Notes under the pieces: model-generated
Told to the model about the DNA's origin: nothing
Databases searched by the model: none
The model's input: only the letters and a program-made list of their open reading frames with translations
From: Hyphomonadaceae bacterium
GTDB lineage: Bacteria; Pseudomonadota; Alphaproteobacteria; Caulobacterales; Aquidulcibacteraceae
Assembly (NCBI GenBank): GCA_016791425.1
Contig: JAEUMQ010000007.1
Span: 62,001 to 126,000, forward strand
DNA: 64,000 nucleotides
Direction of reading: 5' to 3'
Translations under genes and position numbers: made by a program
In this document: positions 58,037-64,000 of the stretch, piece by piece
How positions within the stretch are numbered: position 1 is the first letter of the stretch
Layout of the letters: every line of letters begins with the position of its first letter

Positions 58037-59449
58037 TCAGCCCCGCTGCGGCGCCGCGCCTTCCTCTTCCCGCGCATATCTTCCGATCGGCTCGCGGATC
58101 GGCCCCCGCACCGGCGTCCGCGTCTCTCCGCGCCACAGGTTCGCGCGCATCGTATCGACGCGCTCCACGTCGCGCTGCAGCGCCGCCAACTCCCGGTACG
58201 TCAGGTTCCGCCCGGTCGCGAAATCGATCCCCATCGGATTGATCTGCTGTCCGGCGAGCAGCACTTCGTAATGCAGGTGCGGACCGGTCGAGGCGCCCGT
58301 CGATCCGACATATCCGATCACCTGCCCCTGTCGCACGCGCGCACCCGCGCGCACCGCGATGCGCGACATGTGCCCATACGCCGTCGCGTAATTCTGGCCG
58401 TGCTGGATGCGCACATAATTCCCGTACGATCCGTTCACCCCCGCGCGCTGCACCACGCCGTCGCCCGCCGCCACGATCGGCGCGCCCGACGCCGCCGCGA
58501 AATCGACGCCCCTGTGCATGCGCGTGAACCCCAGGATCGGATGCCGCCGCGCCCCGAAATTGGAGGAGAGCCGCGCCCCGTTCACCGGCGTCTTCATCAG
58601 CATCCGCCGCGCGCTGCGCCCTTGACTGTCGTACCATTGCGCCACGCGCTCGCCCGGCGCCTTGAACGCATAGAACCGCCGCGGCCCTTTCGCGGTGTCG
58701 AGCGCGACGAACAGGAGCTCGCCCGTCTTCACCGTCTTGCCCGCCTCGTCATAGATCCGCTCGAACACCAGCTCGAACCGATCCCTCGGCGTGACGTCGC
58801 GCTGCATGTCGAGCTCGAACCCGCACACGTCCGCGAGCATGTCCACTTCCCGGTCCGTCGCCCCCGCCTCGGTCGCCGTCTGGTAGAGATTGTCGCCCAC
58901 CGCGCCATTGATGCGTGCGATCTCGAACGTGAGCTCCCGCTCCACCGCGGCGCCCTTGAACGCCCCGTCCGGGCCGCGCGTCGCGGTCACATAGACGCTC
59001 GGGTCCGCGATGAAGAAGCCGTTGAGCTTCTCCTCGCCGCGCTTGAAATAGACCGCGACCTCCTGCCCGGCCGCCATCCGCCGCGTGTCGTAGAGCGCTG
59101 CGATCGACGCCGCCGCCGCGCGCGCATCCGCCTGGCTTGCGCCGGCTCGCGTCAGGAGCGCCGCGAAGCCCTCGCGCCGCCGCACGGTGAGCGGCTTCAG
59201 CACATTCCCTTCGCTTGCCGGCGCCGCCGCGACCTCAGCCGTCGCGACGCTCGCAACCGCCGGCGCCGTCGGCGTGCGCGCCATGAACGCCATCGCGCCG
59301 CCGATAGCGACCACGCCGACAAGCGTCGCCGCGATCGCCATCCCGTGCCGCTTCATGAATGGCGGCTTGTAGAGCCGCGCGCCGGATCCGCGCGTCGCTT
59401 GCGTCAGCGGAACCTGAACCACCGTGGGTCGTCGGAAGAACCATCTCAT
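58037..59449 (-). CDS. M23 zinc metallopeptidase, paralogue of 35291-36778
   Basis: 470 residues: MRWFFRRPTVVQ, then a membrane helix ('MAIAATLVGVVAIGGAMAFMA'), an OapA/LysM-like segment ('LTVRRREGFAALLTRAGASQADARAAAASIAALYDTRRMAAGQEVAVYFKRG') and the peptidase domain with 'MHRGVDFAAASGAPI' and 'GPHLHYEVLLAG'. It aligns with the first M23 protein over most of the length ('RTGELLYVSLST' / 'KTGELLFVALDT', 'NGARLSS', 'GASTGPHLHYEV', 'QQINPMG'). Both probably act in peptidoglycan remodelling. Confidence 0.92.
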   Translation of the reverse strand: MRWFFRRPTVVQVPLTQATRGSGARLYKPPFMKRHGMAIAATLVGVVAIGGAMAFMARTPTAPAVASVATAEVAAAPASEGNVLKPLTVRRREGFAALLTRAGASQADARAAAASIAALYDTRRMAAGQEVAVYFKRGEEKLNGFFIADPSVYVTATRGPDGAFKGAAVERELTFEIARINGAVGDNLYQTATEAGATDREVDMLADVCGFELDMQRDVTPRDRFELVFERIYDEAGKTVKTGELLFVALDTAKGPRRFYAFKAPGERVAQWYDSQGRSARRMLMKTPVNGARLSSNFGARRHPILGFTRMHRGVDFAAASGAPIVAAGDGVVQRAGVNGSYGNYVRIQHGQNYATAYGHMSRIAVRAGARVRQGQVIGYVGSTGASTGPHLHYEVLLAGQQINPMGIDFATGRNLTYRELAALQRDVERVDTMRANLWRGETRTPVRGPIREPIGRYAREEEGAAPQRG

Positions 59450-59609
59450 TGCGGCGCCCCCTTAGCAGCGTCGATGCGCGCGCGCGACCCCGAACGGACG
59501 CCAGCGCGCCCCCGCGCGGAATACGGCCGCCGTCCGTGTTCCGTTCCGCACAATTGACACGCGCGGCGCCGCGGCGCTCTCTCATGGGCTTCGGGGAGGT
59601 GACGCCACA

Positions 59610-60926
59610 ATGCGAACCATGCTCGTCGCCGCGCTTCTGGCGCTGCTGGTCGCGCTCGGCTGGGGCCTCTTCGCCGGCGCCCAGCCTGCGCCCTCCCGTC
59701 CGCAGGACTTGACCGCGCCCGTCGCCGAGGAATGGCGCGCCGCGCTCCCCCGCGACGCCGATGCCGCCGCCGCCGCCTATCTCGATCGCGTTCCGGCCGA
59801 GATGCGCGCGCGCGGCGAAGCCATCTCCAACACGCGCTATTTCGTCTTCTCCGCGCGCATCGCGCTCACCATCGGCGCGATCCTGCTCTTTCTCTATTCC
59901 GGCGCCGCCGCCGCGCTCGCCGCCTTCCTGGCGCGCCGCACCAAGCTCCTTTGGCTGCAAGACATGGCCTTCGCCGCGATCATGTTCGCGCTCCTCTACC
60001 TCATCGTCCTGCCCGTCGACGTCTATGCCGGTTATGTCCGTTCACGGACGTTCGGCTTCTCCGACCGCCCGTTTTTCGATTGGCTCCGCGACTCCGTCGT
60101 CGGCTGGGCGATCATCACCGCTTTCTACGTCGTCGGCGTCGCAGCCTTCCTCGCGCTCATGCGCCGCAAGCCGCATTCCTGGGTGAACTGGGCCGCCGCC
60201 ATCTATCTCGCGCTCGCCGTCATTTACGTGATCGCCACGCCCACGCTCATCGAGCCGCTCTTCAACAAGTACACGCCCATCGCCGATAGCCCGCTCAAGC
60301 AGGACATCCTCGCGATGGCCCACGCCAACGGCGTCCCCGCCGACGACGTCTATACCGGCGACGCCTCGCGCCAGACGCGCCTCCTGAACGCCCACGTCTC
60401 CGGCCTCTTCGGAACCGCGCGCATCTCCATCGACGACAACACGCTCGCCAACGCCTATCCGCCCGGCGTCCGCTTCGTCGTCGGCCACGAGATCGCCCAT
60501 TACGTGCTCGGGCACATCTTCAACTATGTCGTGATGCTTGCCGCCGTCGCCGCCATCGGCTTCGCGCTCATCGGCTGGGCCGGTCACACGCTGATCAAGA
60601 GCTTCGGCCACCGCTGGAAGATCGCCCACCTCACCGACACCGCCGGCATCGCCGTCTTCTGGCTCATCTTCGCGGCCTACACGTTCGCCTCGCTCCCCGT
60701 GACAAACGCCTATTCCCGCTGGCAGGAACACCAGGCCGATCTCTACGGCCTCAACGCCTCCCAGGAACCGCACGGCATGGCCGAGTTCATGATCCACGAT
60801 GCCGACACCGCACGCCTCTCACCCACGCCGCTCGACGTCTTCCTCTTCTACTCCCACCCGAGCGACAAATCCCGCGTCGAAACCGCCATGCGCTGGCGCG
60901 CCGAACACCTCAACGATTCAAAATGA
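59610..60926 (+). CDS. Ste24/CAAX-prenyl-protease-1-like M48 metallopeptidase
   Basis: 438 residues with several membrane helices, MRTMLVAALLALLVALGWGLF first. 'FVVGHEIAHYVLGHIF' is the HExxH zinc motif, and 'WQEHQADLYGL' supplies the third ligand Glu. The middle loop 'PLFNKYTPIADSPLKQDILAMAHANGVPADDVYTGDASRQTRLLNAHVSGLFGTARISIDDNTL' is characteristic of Ste24. It degrades or processes membrane proteins; prenylated CAAX substrates do not exist in bacteria, so HtpX-like quality control is the likely role. It contains TCCGTTCACGGA (60037-60048). Confidence 0.94.
   Translation: MRTMLVAALLALLVALGWGLFAGAQPAPSRPQDLTAPVAEEWRAALPRDADAAAAAYLDRVPAEMRARGEAISNTRYFVFSARIALTIGAILLFLYSGAAAALAAFLARRTKLLWLQDMAFAAIMFALLYLIVLPVDVYAGYVRSRTFGFSDRPFFDWLRDSVVGWAIITAFYVVGVAAFLALMRRKPHSWVNWAAAIYLALAVIYVIATPTLIEPLFNKYTPIADSPLKQDILAMAHANGVPADDVYTGDASRQTRLLNAHVSGLFGTARISIDDNTLANAYPPGVRFVVGHEIAHYVLGHIFNYVVMLAAVAAIGFALIGWAGHTLIKSFGHRWKIAHLTDTAGIAVFWLIFAAYTFASLPVTNAYSRWQEHQADLYGLNASQEPHGMAEFMIHDADTARLSPTPLDVFLFYSHPSDKSRVETAMRWRAEHLNDSK
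60037..60048. repeat. TCCGTTCACGGA palindrome inside the M48 gene
   Basis: Exact copy of the TCCGTnnACGGA palindrome family. Confidence 0.6.
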
Positions 60927-60931
60927 ACTCC

Positions 60932-60985
60932 TTCCCTCCCCTTCGAGGGGAGGGTGTCGCCGCCCAGCGGCGACGGGTGGGGTGT
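60932..60985. repeat. Full hairpin repeat copy
   Basis: CCCTCCCCTTCGAGGGGAGGG, then GTGTCGCCGCCCAGCGGCGAC and GGGTGGGG, directly after the M48 stop. Confidence 0.75.
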
Positions 60986-61010
60986 CGCCTCAACACTGCA
61001 AGGAAACCCG

Positions 61011-61370
61011 ATGCCAACCACAACCAAGCATCGCGTCTATTCATACAGCTTCGCCAGCGTCTATCCCCACTACATCGCAAAGGCGGAAAAGAAAGGCCGC
61101 ACCAAAGCCGAAGTCGATACGATCATCCGCTGGCTGACGGGCTACACTCAGAAGGGCCTCGAAGCCCAACTGAAGAAGCAATCCACCCTCGAGGCCTTCT
61201 ACGCCGACGCCCCCAAGCTCAATCCGTCGCGCTCCCTGATTAAGGGCCTCATCTGCGGCATCCGCGTCGAAGACATCGAGGAGCCGCTGATGCAGGAAAT
61301 CCGCTACCTCGACAAACTCATCGACGAGCTCGCCAAGGGCAAAGCGATGGAGAAGATCCTGCGGAGCTAG
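61011..61370 (+). CDS. DUF2200 family protein
   Basis: 119 residues from ATG 61011: [111 protein letters not shown]. It is the whole DUF2200 domain: small, helical, cytosolic and of unknown function. RBS AAGGA upstream. It lies close to the next gene on the same strand (33 bases) and may be cotranscribed. Confidence 0.9.
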   Translation: MPTTTKHRVYSYSFASVYPHYIAKAEKKGRTKAEVDTIIRWLTGYTQKGLEAQLKKQSTLEAFYADAPKLNPSRSLIKGLICGIRVEDIEEPLMQEIRYLDKLIDELAKGKAMEKILRS

Positions 61371-61403
61371 CACTTCGGCGCCTAAACAAGATACACCCAC
61401 CCC

Positions 61404-62636
61404 ATGCTCGATCTCCCTTTCGTCCGCGCCCAATTCCCCGCCTTCTCCGAGCCCTCGCTCCAGAACCAGGCCTTCTTCGAGAACGCCGGCGGCTCCTACA
61501 CCTGCCGCTTCGTCATCGACCGCCTCACGCGCTTCTACCGCGAGCGCAAGGTCCAGCCCTACGCGGCCTATGAAGCCTCGCGCCTCGGCGGCGAGGAGAT
61601 GGACGAGGCCCGCGCGCGCCTCGCCGCGCTCCTCGGCGTCCAGACGGACGAACTCTCCTTCGGCCCCTCCACCTCGCAGAACACCTACGTCCTCGCGCAG
61701 GCCTTCGCCCAGATGCTGAAGCCCGGCGACGCGATCATCGTCACCAATCAGGACCACGAAGCGAACTCAGGCCCCTGGCGCCGCCTCGCCGACCGCGGAC
61801 TGCAAATCCGCGAGTGGAAAATGGATCCCGCTGCCGGCCATCTCGACATCGCGGACCTGAAGAACCTTCTCGACGAACGCGTAAAGCTCGTCTGCTTCCC
61901 GCACTGCTCGAACATCGTCGCCGAGATCAATCCCGTTTCAGAAATAGCAAAGCTCGCGCACGCGAACGGCGCCTATGTCTGCGTCGATGGCGTCTCCTAC
62001 GCGCCGCACGGCCTCCCGAACGTCGCCGCGCTCGGCGCCGACGTCTATCTCTTCTCCGCCTACAAGACCTACGGCCCCCACCAGGGCGTGATGGTCGTGC
62101 GCCGCGCCCTCGCCGACGCGCTCCCCAACCAGGGCCATTTCTTTAACGCCGATAGCCGCGTGAAGCGCCTCACCCCCGCCGGCCCCGACCACGCCCAGAT
62201 CGCCGCCTCCGCCGGCATCGCCGATTACATCGACGCCCTCCACGCCCATCACGCCCAGCCCGCGAAGAGCGATGCTCCGCCCACGGAGAAAGCAGCTTTC
62301 GTCCATGATCTCATGCGCGGCCAGGAAGTCGCCCTCCTCCAGCCGCTCCTCGATTACCTCGCCTCGAAGAATTCCGTCCGCCTCATCGGGCCGACCCGCG
62401 CCGAGGCCCGCGCGCCGACGCTCGCGATGATCCTCAACGAGCCCGCCGAGCCCATCGCCGCCAAGCTCGCCCCCAAAGGCGTCAATATCGGCGGCGGCCA
62501 TTTCTACGGCGCGCGCTGCCTGCAGGGCGTCGGCGTCGATCCCTTCGCCCACGGCGCCCTGCGCGCCAGCTTCGTGCACTACACCTCGCCCGAAGAGATC
62601 CAGAAACTCATCCGCGCTCTCGACGAAATCCTCTGA
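61404..62636 (+). CDS. Class V aminotransferase (cysteine desulfurase-like)
   Basis: 410 residues of the fold-I PLP group. PLP lysine in 'YLFSAYKTYGPHQGVMV', aspartate in 'VCVDGVSYAPHGLPNV', 'NAGGSYTCRFVIDRL' and 'SFGPSTSQNTYVLAQAF' N-terminal motifs, 'QDHEANSGPWRRLADRG' and 'NIGGGHFYGARCLQ' near the end. The mobile catalytic Cys loop of IscS/NifS is missing, so it is likely an aminotransferase, lyase or selenocysteine-lyase-like enzyme. It is not in an iron-sulfur cluster operon. Confidence 0.9.
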   Translation: MLDLPFVRAQFPAFSEPSLQNQAFFENAGGSYTCRFVIDRLTRFYRERKVQPYAAYEASRLGGEEMDEARARLAALLGVQTDELSFGPSTSQNTYVLAQAFAQMLKPGDAIIVTNQDHEANSGPWRRLADRGLQIREWKMDPAAGHLDIADLKNLLDERVKLVCFPHCSNIVAEINPVSEIAKLAHANGAYVCVDGVSYAPHGLPNVAALGADVYLFSAYKTYGPHQGVMVVRRALADALPNQGHFFNADSRVKRLTPAGPDHAQIAASAGIADYIDALHAHHAQPAKSDAPPTEKAAFVHDLMRGQEVALLQPLLDYLASKNSVRLIGPTRAEARAPTLAMILNEPAEPIAAKLAPKGVNIGGGHFYGARCLQGVGVDPFAHGALRASFVHYTSPEEIQKLIRALDEIL

Positions 62637-62895
62637 GCATCGCCAGCACCGCGGCGGTGCAAGCTCCTCCCCCGTTCACGGGGGAGGTGGTCGAGCAGCG
62701 ACCGGAGGGGGCGCAACATCCGCCTACGGACATCACGCTCCCCGGCCAAGTGTGCGGAGCACACGAAGAGCCGGGGCCTAACCCTCGCCTTCCACAACGA
62801 AAGGAGAGTTTGCAATCTCTCTGGGCCCCGGCGCGCCGCTGCGCGGCGCCCGGGGAGCGTTGAACGAGCAACCGCCGCAGCTTAAGACTCCGCGC
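62637..62895. repeat. Intergenic region with hairpin repeats and palindrome
   Basis: CTCCCCCGTTCACGGGGGAG, then GTGGTCGAGCAGCGACC and GGAGGGGG (62666-62711; the second subfamily). TCCGCCTACGGA follows (62719-62730, one change from the palindrome consensus). A third segment GCTCCCCGG ... CCGGGGAGC (about 62738-62858) forms widely spaced arms flanking a non-coding stretch that includes a short Arg-rich frame without support. Confidence 0.6.
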
Positions 62896-63276
62896 ATGCA
62901 CACAGGCTCATGTCTCTGCGGCGCGGTCCGTTTCGAAGTGCAGGGCGATCTCCACCCGCCCGACGCCTGCCATTGCGCGCAATGCCGCAAATGGTCCGGC
63001 CACTACTGGGCCTCCACCGACATCCCGCATTCCGCCTTCACGCTCCACGGCGAAGAGAATGTCGGCTGGTTCCGCTCTTCGGAAAAAATCCGCCGCGGCT
63101 TCTGCAAGTCCTGCGGCTCGGCGCTCTTCTGGGACCGCGTTGCGGGCGACAAGATCGCCATCGCCATGGGCGCCTTCGACGCGCCAACCAACATCCGCCT
63201 GCAGAAGCACATCTTCGTCGCCCACAAGGGCGATTATTACGACATCGGCGCCGACGGCCTCCCGCGCGAAGGCTGA
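62896..63276 (+). CDS. GFA/CENP-V family protein (glutathione-dependent formaldehyde-activating-like)
   Basis: 126 residues from ATG 62896; TTG 62860 would add 12 residues without a clear role. 'GSCLCGAVRFEVQG', 'CHCAQCRKWSGHYWASTDI' and 'RRGFCKSCGSALFWDR' provide the Cys clusters that bind zinc in this family, closing with 'IAIAMGAFDAPTNIRLQKHIFVAHKGDYYDI'. It may bind S-hydroxymethyl-glutathione or another thiol adduct, but most members are uncharacterised. Confidence 0.9.
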   Translation: MHTGSCLCGAVRFEVQGDLHPPDACHCAQCRKWSGHYWASTDIPHSAFTLHGEENVGWFRSSEKIRRGFCKSCGSALFWDRVAGDKIAIAMGAFDAPTNIRLQKHIFVAHKGDYYDIGADGLPREG

Positions 63277-63290
63277 CCAGAAGAGGCTCT

Positions 63291-63336
63291 TCCCTCCCCC
63301 CTTGCGGGGTGTCGCCGAAGGCGACGGGTGGGGGGC
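63291..63336. repeat. Short two-hairpin repeat copy
   Basis: CCCTCCCCCCTTGCGGGG, then GTGTCGCCGAAGGCGAC and GGGTGGGGGG. The second stem is shortened to GTCGCC/GGCGAC with a GAA loop. Confidence 0.7.
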
Positions 63337-63433
63337 GCTTCCTCAACTTCGCAGAAAGCCGCTCACCACCCCCCCCGTTGTCTCAGATCAACAGATCGCG
63401 CATCGTGCATGCAAAGAGCGCAGCGAGGCCCAC

Positions 63434-64000
63434 ATGACCTATGTCCGCAATTGCTGGTACGTCGCGTGCTGGTCGGCCGACATAACAGAAAAGCCCTTCG
63501 CCGCGCACATCCTCTCCGAGCGCATCGTCCTCTACCGCGCGCCCTCCGGCGCCCTCGTCGCGCTGGAAGATCGCTGCGTCCACCGCAACGCGCCGCTCTC
63601 CGTGGGCCGCTGCGAAGGCGCAAACATCCGCTGCCTCTATCACGGCCTCCTCTTCGACGCCGACGGCCGCTGCATCGAGATCCCCGGCCAGGATCTCATC
63701 CCCGAGAAAGCGCGCATCCGCAAATATCCCGTCGCCGACAAGCATGATTGGATCTGGGTGTGGATGGGCGATCCCGCCAAGGCCGAAGAAAATCTCATCC
63801 CGCCGGTCGCTGGCCTCCAGCATCCCGAATGGCTCCTCGGCCACGGCCACATCGACATCGCCGGCGAAGCGCGCCTCATGTGCGACAACCTGCTCGACTT
63901 CACGCACCTCTCCTACGTCCACGCCGCCGGCTTCGCCGCCAGCGACGCCTGGGCCCGCTCGCGCCCCAAATTCACGCAGCTCCCCAACGGCGTTCGCTCC
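63434..64000 (+). CDS. Rieske non-heme iron oxygenase (VanA-like), 3' end missing
   Basis: 189 residues from ATG 63434 to the window edge. The Rieske centre is CVHRNAPLSVGRCEGANIRCLYHGLLF (CxH ... CxxH). The mononuclear-iron site begins in 'CDNLLDFTHLSYVHAAGF' (Asp, His, His). MTYVRNCWYVACWSADI matches vanillate O-demethylase oxygenase subunits. It demethylates or hydroxylates an aromatic acid with a separate reductase partner, which should lie beyond the right edge. Substrate not determinable. Confidence 0.92.
   Translation, partial: MTYVRNCWYVACWSADITEKPFAAHILSERIVLYRAPSGALVALEDRCVHRNAPLSVGRCEGANIRCLYHGLLFDADGRCIEIPGQDLIPEKARIRKYPVADKHDWIWVWMGDPAKAEENLIPPVAGLQHPEWLLGHGHIDIAGEARLMCDNLLDFTHLSYVHAAGFAASDAWARSRPKFTQLPNGVRS

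Noticed and set aside
62737-62860. Short frames between the aminotransferase and GFA genes
   Set aside because: Low-complexity products within a hairpin-rich spacer, with no ribosome site or homologue recognised.
1-64000. tRNA, rRNA or insertion sequences
   Set aside because: No cloverleaf with CCA-type acceptor, no rRNA signature and no transposase or terminal inverted repeats with target duplications were found.

Overview
The window is high-GC alphaproteobacterial DNA, most likely Caulobacterales or a Hyphomonadaceae-like relative. The support is a full CtrA cell-cycle regulator with Asp51 and a C-terminal Ala-Ala, preceded by a cluster of GANTC sites; a speF-type leader RNA ahead of a fold-III ornithine decarboxylase; and a type II secretion (T2SS) / TonB receptor / large beta-helix lipoprotein cluster with Pho boxes that resembles the Caulobacter ElpS locus. 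No rRNA, tRNA, CRISPR array or insertion sequence was seen. Coding density is very high and most starts are coupled by ATGA or TGATG overlaps.

Layout. 1-12300 (minus strand): gspC-D-E-F (gspF runs off the left edge), a TonB-dependent receptor, an internally duplicated secreted lipoprotein, and a possible 65-residue ORF; two good Pho boxes precede the last two. 12400-15712 (plus): speF leader, decarboxylase, GNAT acetyltransferase and a deoxyhypusine-synthase-like enzyme, forming a polyamine unit. 15804-21189: a cytosolic TIR protein, an alpha/beta hydrolase, a PAP2 acid phosphatase and an unusual TIR-transmembrane-peptidoglycan-binding protein. 21382-26434: amidohydrolase, ECF42-type sigma factor with its DGPF partner, VapBC with a clear operator, and a reductase. 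26483-29366: fliJ, fliI and ctrA. 29400-31972: a sulfide/persulfide module (Blh-type hydrolase, BigR, rhodanese, TauE). 32015-33334: an unrecognised 439-residue gene with clearly lower G+C than its surroundings.

33459-43298: CmcJ/NvfI-type oxidoreductase, two tandem secreted Cys proteins, an M23 peptidase, HldE, TetR/VOC pair, glutamine-dependent NAD synthetase and UDP-glucuronate epimerase. 43404-50453: CysQ, an MFS/ArgE/FKBP/GST operon, a CsgG-like protein with an SH3 tail, and a 2OG-oxygenase-like protein. 50536-57158: AI-2E transporter, small secreted protein, truncated hemoglobin, NTF2-like protein, serine hydrolase, lipoprotein methyltransferase, threonine dehydratase, a 58-residue membrane protein and two tandem 30-residue microproteins. 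57482-64000: secreted protein, second M23 peptidase, Ste24-like M48 protease, DUF2200, class V aminotransferase, GFA protein and a Rieske oxygenase cut by the right edge.

Across the second half runs a family of intergenic hairpin repeats with compensated stems, and a short palindrome TCCGTnnACGGA occurs far more often than composition predicts, including inside genes. The strongest leads are the Pho-box-controlled secretion cluster and its small ORF, the speF leader with duplicated hairpins, the two TIR proteins, the low-GC orphan gene, the paired microproteins and the palindrome.
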